Below are positions 19,401 to 28,611 of a stretch of DNA of 64,000 bases, in pieces. Position 1 is the first letter of the stretch; each line of letters begins with the position of its first letter. The DNA comes from Pseudoalteromonas sp. R3 (GTDB taxonomy: Bacteria > Pseudomonadota > Gammaproteobacteria > Enterobacterales > Alteromonadaceae). Location of the stretch: contig NZ_CP034835.1 in the NCBI RefSeq assembly GCF_004014715.1, forward strand, positions 2,604,001 through 2,668,000, read 5' to 3'. Made by a program: the position numbers and the translations under genes. The notes under the pieces were generated by a model. That model was not told the origin of the DNA. It saw nothing but the letters and a program-made list of their open reading frames with translations, and searched no databases.

Positions 19401-20925
19401 TGCCTTTGGTGTTGTCGTCAAGTTGGTTATCTTTATCGATGTTATTTCCGACGCTATCCTTAATGCTTATAATTTGAATAGCAATGCCTTTTTCAACCGC
19501 GATGATCCCATCAGAATAGAAGCGACCATTTTTGGGCGAAAAACTTGGAATCTCAGGTAACGATACATTAAATGTGCCTAAACCTCCGTTGTCTGAGGCC
19601 CTTATATCGAACGAAGCACGACCACTGTCGTCTGTCAACGCCTTACCATTACCTCCGTCATCCAACTCCGCTAGTACCAGATCATTTACAGAAACCACTT
19701 GTCCCTGGAAGGCAACGCCATCTCGAGTAAGTGTAACTACAATTTTGCCTTTATTGGATGCACTTAGCGGGTTGCTTTCATCTATTTCATTACCCGGCCC
19801 TCTGTCTAGGACTTCAACAACCATCTGTAAGCCACCATCTCCCGCGCCAACGTAGCTGGCAACGCTTCTGGCTGCTTCATCACCGGACACTGAGTAAGTT
19901 GCTGTAAACGCATCAAGTTGTTGATCAATCGTCGCGGTCTCTGTGGCGAAAATCTGAATCTCTGCCTGGCCATTCGCATCTGTTCTGACTGACTCGGTTG
20001 GCTTTGCAAAGCGCGCGCTGGCTTCAACAGCAACCGCAATTTCAGCGTTTGCTACAGGCTGTTCATTCAAAGTGAGCTGAATCTTTGCAGTCAGTGGATT
20101 AGCCAGTGAGAGATCACTGGAAGCTTGCTCTGCGGCGTTAACCAATTGCACGCTCAGGTCATAAACCTCTTTATCGTAAAAGGGGTTACCTGCTGACTCG
20201 AATCCTATACGGGCGTTGATGTCTTCGTTATAGGTGACCTGAACATAGCCCGCTCCCACTTTGTCCGTTGCCAGGACAAGTAAACGTGCCGCACCGTTGG
20301 CGTCTGTCTGAACATTTGAGTTGCCGTTCGTAACAAGTAGATCTTCGCTGTCGGCCTCTTTAGAAAACTCAAGTACCTGTCCATTCAAAGGTGTGCCATT
20401 GTCGGTTAGTATTGCGGTAACTGTCGCAATCTCTGAACCACTAATTGGGTTAGTCGCATTGATCGGCTGACCATCTGAGCCCGTAATCGTCATCGCGATT
20501 TGAATACCACCATCACCAGTTGCGGCATAAGGCACTGAACCACTAACGGTATTTTCACCCACGTCCGCAGTGGCCGAAATGGTACCCGCCCCACCTAACC
20601 GATTGGCGATAATAGTCACTTTAGCTACACCATTGCTGTCGGTAAGTTGTGAACTCACAGAGGCAAAGTCAGAAAACTCGTCATTAGTAAATTTAACCAG
20701 ATTATTGGCAACGGGTGCCCCATCATTGGTGAGTTTTGCTGTGATTGTGATCGGGTTACTGATACTGAGGCTACCACCACTTGCAGAACTTGTACTCAGT
20801 ACCAGTTCATAATCTGTATTTGTACCGCCACCTCCCGAGGTGTCTTTTTCAATCGAACCACCGCCACCACAGGCGATCATCAGCAAACTGAGCAAAGTAA
20901 TACTAAACCAGCGCATCAGAGACAT
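16441..20925 (-). CDS. Giant Ig-like (Big-1 type) repeat lipoprotein
   Basis: 1494 aa. Lipobox LLMIACGGGG near residue 19, then a Gly/Ser-rich linker. About eight Big-1-like domains follow, each with a variant of ITAKLTNDGAPVAN...V.F and a D.NG.A...I strand (the SDSNGVAKVTI type). Between the later domains is an Asp/Asn-rich insert (VDHNEDGKFLCDVDGNNCG and DANNNGIYDNGDGIYNG) resembling Ca2+-binding EF-hand or thrombospondin-type-3 loops. Such proteins sit on the outer membrane and act as adhesins or surface stalks. No beta-barrel anchor is present, so it is not an intimin/invasin. Monocistronic. Confidence 0.85.
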   Translation of the reverse strand: MSLMRWFSITLLSLLMIACGGGGSIEKDTSGGGGTNTDYELVLSTSSASGGSLSISNPITITAKLTNDGAPVANNLVKFTNDEFSDFASVSSQLTDSNGVAKVTIIANRLGGAGTISATADVGENTVSGSVPYAATGDGGIQIAMTITGSDGQPINATNPISGSEIATVTAILTDNGTPLNGQVLEFSKEADSEDLLVTNGNSNVQTDANGAARLLVLATDKVGAGYVQVTYNEDINARIGFESAGNPFYDKEVYDLSVQLVNAAEQASSDLSLANPLTAKIQLTLNEQPVANAEIAVAVEASARFAKPTESVRTDANGQAEIQIFATETATIDQQLDAFTATYSVSGDEAARSVASYVGAGDGGLQMVVEVLDRGPGNEIDESNPLSASNKGKIVVTLTRDGVAFQGQVVSVNDLVLAELDDGGNGKALTDDSGRASFDIRASDNGGLGTFNVSLPEIPSFSPKNGRFYSDGIIAVEKGIAIQIISIKDSVGNNIDKDNQLDDNTKGTVIARVLKNDKPLEKVLVEFTVEPIATLSPSDGRAQTNEDGDAEISLNPTNEKGIGIIKAKYTSEAGEVFESAGVLFHSDGIENDEGEYRINARVLTGCLPGWDSERDSIELNPSLPSTNCTDTNQLESSDTVDVFIKVTDKDEEDIENDIIEVTSDIGQLLPAQGRVLTDRFGVALLKFQPGDSGGAGTITAQYKGEEGKVNFSVGLQSLFIELSATASEENPLKAGGSMVISANVYVDEFKSALYLNPIDVEFTSNCVDEGLATIDQSVSSEEGQANTTYRANGCRGLDTVTATVVSGGGVNQPANITFAVSEAEAQAIQFLDASQSFIGLPPGIGGVPTTSTVRFKLIDSDSRPLNQKRIDFKISDLTGDALLTAYTGSTDNEGVAQTTIRSGIVPGDIVVEACYISNEELASLPDGEDYTCWQSRIDVCTADPTKEQCPDGKTLRLLSADKQINAVSSGIVLSSGVPDQNSFDAGAATYYMNALNTLGFTNDISIFFGDQFNQLTGDNIVANVQVEAGIVGNIDGAGGTNTYECSAVDGRCTVQWRSQGEMPFTDPKWGNTLDRVCDLYNGQPAPCRTWPETNKDGNILIRGGRISVLVTAKGQETFIDRPSTLDDDGNVLIERRNGRFDQGEFYSAFDLPEAFVDHNEDGKFLCDVDGNNCGEPIVCDGDACEPNNTRGGHNETFNDANNNGIYDNGDGIYNGLLCSEEAMNAEGGPYCSRELVEVRKQFEIIASGSTPYVRFTVSRSDVTYQFRTGENCKFFRGMPTLDGDGNILLDDANCPTFPTQDTVLGVENLGKECLLNTGAPTMVTDAGGDYLALDSNNCPTFVSEIAFEVSSCENAKDTNGRDIPRLGVTGLEVSDDDAYCDFTGIDLTDPTLPSEDGVPIQILFSDIYGNSLPEGTEIQVSADNGVATVSGLQSTISNASADGVQSAWVTVSREQAANSLKFGNLTIQFTIPSGLGNGETVITTAEVSVKDSG

Positions 20926-21091
20926 TTTCGATTCTCCCTAGCAATCTAATAATTTTGAGTTATTTTCACCATGTTAACCCAATTGTGGATGTAAAATCAC
21001 AAATTTTTAGCGGCTGTCATCGATTTTTTCTGTTCATATTCAACTATCCTGTTAGGCTATAGCGATTTTGTAAAATGTAAGTGTTAGGACG

Positions 21092-22451
21092 ATGTCAAAG
21101 GCTATGTCACAAAACAAAAAAATGAGCCTAACTACCCGTATCATGCTGGGCATGGTTTTGGGTGTTATTCTGGGTCTGTTGATACAAACCATTCTGGGCG
21201 ATAAGCCCGAAGTTGCGATTCCTCTGGGCCTGTTCGATTTGCCAATCAAAGGCTTTTTCGTAGACGGACTGTTCCACATCGGTGGGCAGATTTTTATCTG
21301 CCAGTTTGAAAATGCTGGTTGTTCCTTTGGTCTTTATTTCTCTGGTGGTCGGTACCTGTAGCCTGAGCGATCCTAAGAAGCTGGGTCGTCTGGGTGGCAA
21401 ATCCATTTTGCTTTACCTCTCTACCACTGCCATCGCTATTACTGTAGCTATTTCTCTTGCCCTGCTGGTTAGCCCGGGTGGAGGCGTCGCAATTCCGACT
21501 ACGGCGACCTTCGATGCACAGCAAGCACCAACGCTGGCACAGGTCATTATTAGCATGTTCCCGACTAACCCCATCAATGCAATGGCCAGCGGTAAGATGC
21601 TCCAGGTGATTGTCTTTGCTCTGCTGTTTGGTATTGCCATGGCGCTCAGTGGCGATGCGGGTAAACGTTGTGCCAAGGTGTTTGAAGATTTGAATACTGT
21701 GGTACTTAAGCTGGTTACCTTGCTGATGAACCTGGCCCCTTACGGTGTATTCTGTCTGATGGCCAAGTTGTTCACCACCATTGAAATGGACCTGATTGTA
21801 GAACTCGGTAAGTACTTCCTGGTGGTGGTTGCTGCCTTGCTGATCCACGCCTTTGTTAACTACAGTATTTTGCTTAAAGTGCTGACAGGTCTGAGCCCGC
21901 TTACTTTCCTGGCCAAGATGAAAGATGCGTGTATGTTTGCATTCAGTACTTCAAGCTCAAGTGCCACAATGCCAGTAACGTTAGAAACCGCGACGAAAAA
22001 GCTTGGTGCACATAACTCTGTAGCCTCTTTTACAGTCCCACTGGGCGCAACTATCAACATGGATGGCACTGCCATTATGCAGGGTGTGGCAACCGTGTTT
22101 ATTGCCCAAGTCTTTGCTGTTGATCTAACTCTGAGCGACTATTTGATGGTTATTCTGACTGCCACGCTTGCCTCCGTTGGTACAGCGGGCGTGCCTGGCG
22201 TAGGTCTGATTATGTTAGCCATGGTTCTGAACCAGGTTGGCCTGCCGGTAGAAGGGATTGCCATCATTATGGGCGTAGACCGTCTGCTGGATATGACCCG
22301 TACCGCTGTGAATGTGACCGGCGACTGTATGGTCACCTGTGTGGTTGCAAAATCCGAAGGTGAGCTGGATATTGATGTGTTTAACGACGCCGATGCCGCC
22401 AAAGACCTGGAAGAAAACATGGATTTGGAAAAGCTGTCTAAAAAAGCTTAA
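21092..22451 (+). pseudogene. Dicarboxylate/amino acid:cation symporter (DAACS), interrupted by one frameshift
   Basis: Frame one runs from 21092 (MSKAMSQNKKMSLTT) and the second frame carries the rest to 22451; joined, about 452 aa. Removing one base near 21299 (ATCTGCC to ATCGCC) gives GGQIFIASLKMLVVPLVF, the conserved family sequence. The body has the DAACS hallmarks: a Ser-rich loop (FSTSSSSATMP), NMDGTAIMQG and the DRLLDMTRTAVNVTGD region. Members import dicarboxylates or neutral or acidic amino acids with Na+ or H+. As read, the product is cut at about 90 aa. Unlike the dgt case, the indel is not in a long homopolymer. Confidence 0.87.
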
Positions 22452-22465
22452 CTGAACACATAAAC

Positions 22466-22502
22466 AAAAAAGGCAGGTCGCCTGAGCGCCCTGCCTTTTT
22501 TA
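22466..22502. terminator. Bidirectional intrinsic terminator after the symporter
   Basis: AAAAAGGCAGG pairs with CCTGCCTTTTTT around a loop that itself contains GGTCGCC-like pairing. It separates the convergent symporter and dehydrogenase genes. Confidence 0.88.
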
Positions 22503-22518
22503 ATGTCCAATAAATAAA

Positions 22519-23403
22519 CTATTTTTTGTCGTGAATTGCATCCAGACGAGCCAACAGACTGGAAGTATCAAATCGCCCTCCACCCAGCGCCTGAACATCC
22601 GCATAATACTGATCAACCATCGCGGTCAGTGACAGTGATGCACCATTGCTGCGAGCTTCATCCAACGCAATGCCTAAATCCTTACGCATCCAGTCGACGG
22701 CAAAGCCAAAATCATACTCACCAGCGAGCATGGTTTTATAGCGGTTTTCCATCTGCCATGACCCTGCAGCTCCTTTGGCAATGGTCTCTACCACTTTTTC
22801 ACCATCAAGTCCTGCCTGTTTGGCAAAGTGCAGGCCTTCAGCGAGCCCCTGTACCACACCTGCAATACAGATTTGGTTAACCATTTTACACAGCTGACCA
22901 GAACCTACTTCACCCAATAACTGGCTAAAACGGCTAAATGCGCCCATCACAGGCTGCACACGTTCAAAGACTTCTGGTTCACCACCCACCATCACAGTCA
23001 GTACGCCATTTTCTGCACCAGCCTGACCACCAGATACAGGCGCATCCAGGAACGCCACGTTTTGAGCAGCTGCACGCTCGGCAACCTCACGCGCTACTTT
23101 TGCAGACGTAGTCGTATGGTCAATCAATACAGTATTTGCAGCCATCCCCGCTAGAACCCCCTCTTCACCGTACACCACAGATCTGAGATCGTCGTCATTA
23201 CCCACACACATGAAAACCAATTCAGCACCAGCTACGGCCTCTTTGGGTGTCGGGGCGAATGCCCCCTCATACTGCTCGGCCCAGCGCTGTGCTTTAGCGG
23301 TCGTACGGTTGTACACAGTGACCTGATGACCGGCCTGCTGTAAGTGACCGGCCATGGGATATCCCATTACCCCCAATCCGATGAATGCAACTTTGACTGA
23401 CAT
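22519..23403 (-). CDS. NAD(P)-dependent beta-hydroxyacid dehydrogenase (HIBADH / tartronate semialdehyde reductase family)
   Basis: 294 aa. N-terminal Rossmann motif VAFIGLGVMGYPMAGHL, substrate-binding signature FLDAPVSGGQAGAENG, and the catalytic Lys in GQLCKMVNQICIAG. These enzymes oxidise 3-hydroxyisobutyrate or reduce tartronate semialdehyde or succinic semialdehyde. No catabolic neighbours narrow the substrate. Confidence 0.92.
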   Translation of the reverse strand: MSVKVAFIGLGVMGYPMAGHLQQAGHQVTVYNRTTAKAQRWAEQYEGAFAPTPKEAVAGAELVFMCVGNDDDLRSVVYGEEGVLAGMAANTVLIDHTTTSAKVAREVAERAAAQNVAFLDAPVSGGQAGAENGVLTVMVGGEPEVFERVQPVMGAFSRFSQLLGEVGSGQLCKMVNQICIAGVVQGLAEGLHFAKQAGLDGEKVVETIAKGAAGSWQMENRYKTMLAGEYDFGFAVDWMRKDLGIALDEARSNGASLSLTAMVDQYYADVQALGGGRFDTSSLLARLDAIHDKK

Positions 23404-23535
23404 AAATTTGTCCTATTTGGCTGTTAAGCTAGAAAGATGGAGTTGTTATACCTGAGCCATCTAAGCATGGCAAATGAAAAATATCAGCTATGAATCAATT
23501 GATTAAAAAGAAAAAACATCAAGGAGCCTGACAGG

Positions 23536-24051
23536 ATGGAGAACATTTATCGTTTCAGCGTGAAACTACTAAACGGCGAGACGCTGGCACTCAGATCCTT
23601 ACAAGGCAGACCAGTATTGATTGCCAATATTGCCAGCAAGTGCAGCTTTGCCCCCCAACTCAGTGCGCTGGAAAAGCTCTATAAAAAGTACCATCCAATG
23701 GGACTCGAGATCATTGCCTTTCCCTGTCACCAGTTTGGCCGCAATGAACCTCTTGAAAACGAAATGCTCAGAGAGTTTTATCAGTCGCATTTTAATCTGA
23801 GCTTCCATATTTCGGAAAAAGTACTGGTCAACGGCCCAGATGCCCACCCGCTCTTTAATTACCTCAAGGTTAACACGAGGGGAATAGCGCAAAACCGCGC
23901 GATTAAATGGAATTTTACTAAGTTTTTAGTAAACTCAGAGGGCGTTTTACTGTCCCGCTATGCACCAAGGACAAAACCCGAAACCTTAAAATCGATTATA
24001 GAGAGTCAAGTGTCCAATGAGAGTCGCCCTATTCAGTTCGCAAAAGTATGA
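23536..24051 (+). CDS. Glutathione peroxidase-family thiol peroxidase
   Basis: 171 aa. Peroxidatic Cys in IASKCSFAPQLSALEKLY (about residue 36), then the FPCHQFGRNEP motif with a second Cys and KWNFTKFLV. It is a Cys (not Sec) enzyme, expected to reduce H2O2 or lipid peroxides with thioredoxin or glutathione. Its 3' end overlaps the D-lactate dehydrogenase start by 35 bp, so the two are one transcription unit. Confidence 0.9.
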   Translation: MENIYRFSVKLLNGETLALRSLQGRPVLIANIASKCSFAPQLSALEKLYKKYHPMGLEIIAFPCHQFGRNEPLENEMLREFYQSHFNLSFHISEKVLVNGPDAHPLFNYLKVNTRGIAQNRAIKWNFTKFLVNSEGVLLSRYAPRTKPETLKSIIESQVSNESRPIQFAKV

Positions 24052-24994
24052 GCTGCCGTTTTTTGAGCATGCACTTACCCAGTTTCCTGATATTGAGTTT
24101 GAGTTTTTTGAGCAAGCACTGAACGATAAAACCGTTGCACTGGCGCAAGGGTTTGATGCCATTTGCGTGTTTGTGAACGACCAGGTTGATGCCAATGTGC
24201 TGGCTGAACTGGCTGAGCTGGGCGTCCAGAGCATCGCACTGCGCTGTGCAGGCTTTAATAATGTTGACATCGAAGCGGCCCATGCCTTGGGTATTAAAGT
24301 CGTACGTGTACCGGCATATAGTCCAGAAGCCGTGGCAGAGCATTGTATTGCCCTGATGCTGACATTGAGTCGCAAAACCCATAAAGCCTATAACCGGGTC
24401 CGCGAAGATAACTTTGATCTCAACGGTTTACTGGGTTTTAATCTGCACAACAAAACGGTCGGTATCATTGGGTGCGGAAAAATAGGCCAGGCACTGGTCG
24501 CTATTCTCAATGGCTTTGGCGCCCACGTGCTGGTTTACGACCCGAATATAGGAGAAGGCTCTTACACCCAGGTTTCTCTGGATATGCTGCTTGAGCAAAG
24601 CGACATCGTTACCCTGCACTGCCCGCTGACCGAAGCCACCCACCACATGATTGACGACGCGGCATTTGAAAAAATGAAGCAAGGCGTGATGCTGATCAAC
24701 ACCAGCCGCGGCGCGCTGGTAGACAGCAAGGCCTGTATTCGCGCCTTGAAATCAAGAAAGCTCGGCTACCTTGGCCTGGACGTGTATGAACAAGAATCGG
24801 AACTGTTCTTTAAAAACCGCAGCGATGAGGTCATACAGGACGATGTCTTTATGCGTCTGGCAAGCTTTCAGAACGTGCTTATCACAGGACACCAGGGCTT
24901 TTTCACCAAAGAAGCCTTAACCGAAATCGCCCACACCACAGTGACTAACCTCAACGCCATTCGCACGGGGCAGGCGCTGGAAAATCAGGTTTGA
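24017..24994 (+). CDS. ldhA: D-lactate dehydrogenase, D-2-hydroxyacid dehydrogenase family
   Basis: 325 aa. NAD-binding motif VGIIGCGKIGQALV, signature NTSRGALVDSKAC (catalytic Arg region), and His in LITGHQGFFTKEA. The AEHCIALMLTLSRKTHKAY stretch is typical of fermentative LdhA. It reduces pyruvate to D-lactate with NADH in the cytoplasm. The start lies inside the peroxidase gene (35-bp overlap); the ATG at 24017 fits the family N-terminus. Confidence 0.94.
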   Translation: MRVALFSSQKYELPFFEHALTQFPDIEFEFFEQALNDKTVALAQGFDAICVFVNDQVDANVLAELAELGVQSIALRCAGFNNVDIEAAHALGIKVVRVPAYSPEAVAEHCIALMLTLSRKTHKAYNRVREDNFDLNGLLGFNLHNKTVGIIGCGKIGQALVAILNGFGAHVLVYDPNIGEGSYTQVSLDMLLEQSDIVTLHCPLTEATHHMIDDAAFEKMKQGVMLINTSRGALVDSKACIRALKSRKLGYLGLDVYEQESELFFKNRSDEVIQDDVFMRLASFQNVLITGHQGFFTKEALTEIAHTTVTNLNAIRTGQALENQV

Positions 24995-25003
24995 TTTATA
25001 CCT

Positions 25004-25036
25004 ACAAAAAAGCCTGGCATCGCCAGGCGTTTTTGT
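25004..25036. terminator. Bidirectional intrinsic terminator after ldhA
   Basis: GCCTGGC / GCCAGGC core with an ATC loop and flanking A and T tracts, between ldhA and the convergent NSS transporter. Confidence 0.9.
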
Positions 25037-25052
25037 ATTCAAACAACTGCTG

Positions 25053-26378
25053 TTACTTAAAGAAAGCCACATTAGCAAAAACGGCTGTCATCAGCACCGG
25101 GCAGACAAATCGTACATACTGAGCAAACCAGTACATCTTACCACTGCATTCCAGTGCCAGCTGATTACCTCGACGCCATACCCAGCCTACCGTGATAAAG
25201 TAGAACAAGCCCATCAGTGGCAACTGATAATGAGTTAAAATCTGGATCACCAGGCCAAACAGCCAGTCGAAATTGAGGATAATAGCGCCTGAGCTTATCA
25301 ACAGCACAAAGGTCACCAGCCAGGTTGCCTGACCACGCTTAAAGCCATGATTTTCAACCAGGAACGACACCGGGATTTCGGTTGAAGAAATCGTGGATGT
25401 CAGTGAGGCTATCGACATTAATATAAAGAAAGTCAGTCCAACGAACAGGCCAATTTCGCCCATGGTTGCAAACAGCTCAGGCAAAATGGCAAAGATAAGC
25501 CTGCCCTCACCGACCAGTTTGCCATTTTGGAAAACTTCCACACCATTATTCTGGGCAATAAACAAAGCCGGAATGATCAAAAGCCCTGCCAGAAAAGCCA
25601 CGCCGGTATCCAGCATTGCCACGCTAAAAGTCAGTTTTGGCAGGTTTTCATTTGGTCTCAGGTAAGAGCCATAAATCATCATACAGCCAACCCCCAAAGA
25701 TAAAGAGAAAAACGCCTGCCCCATGGCTGCAATGATCAATTCGGGATCGCCAATTTTACTAAAATCGGGCACAAGGTAAGCTTTAAACCCAGCTGCTGCG
25801 CCTTCCAGCGTGCCCATATAAGCGATTAACGCTATCAACAGCATAAGTAGCACTGGCATGAGTCGACGTGACCAGGTTTCAATTCCCGACTTCACCCCCT
25901 GTAATATAATGCCAGCCGTCAACAGCAGCATCAGTGGGGTAAAGATAAAGTTCCGTAAAGTCGAATCACCGGACAGAAAAGCGCTGGCTTCATCCCAGCC
26001 AACTAAACGTGCAAGCGGCTCGAGCGAATGTGCCAACATCCAGCCGGCTACAATAGAATAGAAACTGAGCATCACAATGGCACCGGCAAGGCCGATGTAA
26101 CCCGCAGATGTACCAATTTTAGGCTGCTTTTCCTGCCAGGCTTGTTTCAATGCTTTAACCGGGTTGGCCTGTGCCTGATGGCCCAAATACAACTCGGTGT
26201 ACAAAGCCGGTAATGCCAGTAAGAAAATAACGATAAAATAGACCAGCAAAAACGCCCCACCACCGTGGTTCGCTGCCTGAGTGGGAAATCCCCAAATATT
26301 ACCAAGTCCGACTGCCGCACCGGCTGCCGCTAATACAAAGCCCAGACGGCTTTGAAAACCTTCACGCACTTGAGCCAT
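25053..26378 (-). CDS. Neurotransmitter:sodium symporter (NSS/SNF family) transporter
   Basis: 441 aa with about 11-12 membrane helices. The N-terminal signature SRLGFVLAAAGAAVGLGNIWGFP is the Na+ and substrate-binding TM1 of LeuT-type carriers, followed by the conserved NGGGAFLL-like NHGGGAFLLVYF. It imports amino acids with Na+. Monocistronic; substrate unknown. Confidence 0.95.
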   Translation of the reverse strand: MAQVREGFQSRLGFVLAAAGAAVGLGNIWGFPTQAANHGGGAFLLVYFIVIFLLALPALYTELYLGHQAQANPVKALKQAWQEKQPKIGTSAGYIGLAGAIVMLSFYSIVAGWMLAHSLEPLARLVGWDEASAFLSGDSTLRNFIFTPLMLLLTAGIILQGVKSGIETWSRRLMPVLLMLLIALIAYMGTLEGAAAGFKAYLVPDFSKIGDPELIIAAMGQAFFSLSLGVGCMMIYGSYLRPNENLPKLTFSVAMLDTGVAFLAGLLIIPALFIAQNNGVEVFQNGKLVGEGRLIFAILPELFATMGEIGLFVGLTFFILMSIASLTSTISSTEIPVSFLVENHGFKRGQATWLVTFVLLISSGAIILNFDWLFGLVIQILTHYQLPLMGLFYFITVGWVWRRGNQLALECSGKMYWFAQYVRFVCPVLMTAVFANVAFFK

Positions 26379-26561
26379 AATCGAATGCCAAGTTAATTAT
26401 TGTTGTAGACTGGCGATTATACGCACTTGTAAACAAATTGCGAGTGTCAGTTAGAGCAAATCGGAACAGCCAGAAGTGGTAAGCATTTGCGCGCTCAAAT
26501 CAGGACGGTATTGTGCTTACTGACATGATGTAGAGAACCGGGAAACACCTCAGAGCTTGAC

Positions 26562-27098
26562 TTAAAAACTCGAACCAGGCGTTTGCAAAAAAGCCAATTC
26601 TTCAGGACTCGACTCCCTGCCTAAAATGGCGTTTCGGTGGGGGTAGCGTCCGAATTGCTCAATGATTTTTTTGTGCGCGAGCTCAAACTCGTAATTGGGT
26701 AAGGACTTAAACAAGGCATCCGCCTGCTGATGTACTTTAAGGCTCTCGCTGTGCATATAAGGTAAATACATAAAAGTACGCTGGGTTTTCTCCAACTGTT
26801 GATCAAAGCCTTTTTCAATGGCATGTTGTGCCAGGCACAATGCCAGTGGGTCGCTCGCAAAGGCGGCGGGTGTATCACGGAACATATTGCGGGAAAACTG
26901 ATCCAGCACAATGATCTCGCACAGCGACCCGACCGCAGTTTTGCGCCAATCTGCCAACTCACCTGCCATGGCCTGCTGGTGTAACTGTGCAAATCTCGCT
27001 GTAATTTTGTTATCAAACTGGGCCGATTTTTGCCACCAGTCCTGCTCCTGACATTCGACAAACCAGAACTGATAAATTTCCTGATATTCCATGGACAC
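26562..27098 (-). CDS. DUF924 family protein
   Basis: 178 aa, full family length. Contains the DUF924 signature IIVLDQFSRNMFRDTPAAFASD and RTFMYLPYMHSES; the fold is an all-helical TPR-like bundle. Function is not established. A second in-frame ATG two codons on (27092) is an equally good start. Confidence 0.9.
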   Translation of the reverse strand: MSMEYQEIYQFWFVECQEQDWWQKSAQFDNKITARFAQLHQQAMAGELADWRKTAVGSLCEIIVLDQFSRNMFRDTPAAFASDPLALCLAQHAIEKGFDQQLEKTQRTFMYLPYMHSESLKVHQQADALFKSLPNYEFELAHKKIIEQFGRYPHRNAILGRESSPEELAFLQTPGSSF

Positions 27099-27182
27099 AC
27101 CTGTGAGTAAGTAATTTTGCTTTCAGAGCGAGTATTACCCGCTCCGGATGATGTGTCCAGTCAGACTTAGCATACGCCTGAT

Positions 27183-28529
27183 TTATGCGGCTTCAAGTAA
27201 CCGGCTGTGAATAGCCTGAACCACCGCGTCCGATTCGGTTTGTTCAACCAAAAAGCACAGGTTATGGCGACTCGCCCCATGGCAGATCAAGCGAATATTA
27301 AAATCAGCCAGCACCTGCATCAGGCTCGCTTCACCATGGCGCAACTGAATTTCAGAACCAATCATGGCTACCAGGGTAAGATTGTTCTCAACGCTGACCT
27401 GACAGAACTCACCCAGCTCATCCAGACAAGCCTGAGCCAATTCCGGACGAGTAGCGTTGGGTGCATTGTCGAGCGTCAACGCAACGCTGATCTCCGAGGT
27501 AGTAACCAGGTCAACCGAGATATTGTGTGCACTTAAAATAGTGAAGATGCGTGCCAGAAAACCACTGGCTAACAGCATTTCGGGGCTTTTCAGGGTTAGT
27601 AAGATTTGATTTTTACGCTGAGTTACCGCGCGAATACCCGGCTCAGAACGGTTATTCTTTTCAATCCAGGTGCCACCGGCATGGGGATCTCTGCTCGAGC
27701 CAACAAATACCGAAATACCACTGCGACTGGCTGGCAAGATAGTCGCGGGGTGCAGCACTTTAGCACCAAAGGTCGCCATTTCAGCAGCTTCATCGAAACT
27801 CAGCCGGGCAATCGGCCGTGCTTTATGGCAAAGACGCGGATCTGTGCTGAAGATACCCACAACATCAGTCCAGATATGCACGCTTTGCGCAGCAATAGCC
27901 TCGGCAAGTAGCGCCGCACTATAATCTGAGCCGCCCCGCCCTAATGTGGTAGTTTGGCCCTGATTGTCACTACCAATAAAGCCCTGAGTCACCACCACCT
28001 GCTCTGCCAGTAGCGGCGTCAGATGGGCCGAGGCTGCGTCACGCGTTGCAGCCACATCGGGTACAGCTTTACCAAACTGGCGGTCGGTTTTCAGCACCTG
28101 ACGTACATCAAAACGGCTACTGGCAACGCCTAAATTTCTGAGTACCTGAGTGAATAGGTAAGAAGAAAATCGCTCTCCGAAGCTCAGCATCTCGTCACAT
28201 TGTTGCGCGTCCAGTGCGGGTAATTGAGCCAGCGCATAAAAAGCGTCTTTTGTCTCGTTAAAACCCACTTCCAGATCTGGATCGAGTGTCAGACATGCCA
28301 GTATGTCCTGCTGGATCTCCATCACAGACTGAAACAGCGACTCGCGCTCAGCCGCATCGACTTTTTGATGCGTCAGAGTCACCAGGTGATTCGTCACACC
28401 AGCGCTGGCACTGACGACGACCACACGGACATCGGGGTTGTCATGGATAATTGCGGCGCATCGCTGCATGGCTTCGAAGTTTGCAACACTGGTGCCGCCA
28501 AATTTAGCAACGACATACTGGGAATTCAT
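27183..28529 (-). CDS. lysC: Lysine-sensitive aspartokinase III
   Basis: 448 aa. Kinase motif VAKFGGTSVANFEAM at the N-terminus, FGERFSSYL and TTLGRGGSDYSAALL in the catalytic domain, then two ACT domains (about 300-448). It phosphorylates aspartate, the first step to lysine, methionine and threonine, and the ACT domains bind lysine. Expression should be controlled by the lysine riboswitch directly upstream. Strong ribosome binding site AAGGAGA 5 bp before the ATG. Confidence 0.97.
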   Translation of the reverse strand: MNSQYVVAKFGGTSVANFEAMQRCAAIIHDNPDVRVVVVSASAGVTNHLVTLTHQKVDAAERESLFQSVMEIQQDILACLTLDPDLEVGFNETKDAFYALAQLPALDAQQCDEMLSFGERFSSYLFTQVLRNLGVASSRFDVRQVLKTDRQFGKAVPDVAATRDAASAHLTPLLAEQVVVTQGFIGSDNQGQTTTLGRGGSDYSAALLAEAIAAQSVHIWTDVVGIFSTDPRLCHKARPIARLSFDEAAEMATFGAKVLHPATILPASRSGISVFVGSSRDPHAGGTWIEKNNRSEPGIRAVTQRKNQILLTLKSPEMLLASGFLARIFTILSAHNISVDLVTTSEISVALTLDNAPNATRPELAQACLDELGEFCQVSVENNLTLVAMIGSEIQLRHGEASLMQVLADFNIRLICHGASRHNLCFLVEQTESDAVVQAIHSRLLEAA

Positions 28530-28533
28530 TTTA

Positions 28534-28575
28534 TCTCCTTGGGATCACACGCGGCGATCAACATCAATAAGGAGA
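28534..28575 (-). promoter_or_regulatory. Possible Shine-Dalgarno sequester hairpin of lysC
   Basis: The lysC ribosome binding site AAGGAGA (28534-28540, minus strand) is perfectly complementary to TCTCCTT (28569-28575) 28 nt upstream in the leader, and GATC...GATC inside the loop can extend the pairing. This fits a translation-blocking expression platform for the riboswitch. Seen as complementarity only; the switch mechanism is inferred. Confidence 0.55.
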
Positions 28576-28611
28576 ACTTGGCAATAGGATGGACTAACCA
28601 TAAAGAAATGA

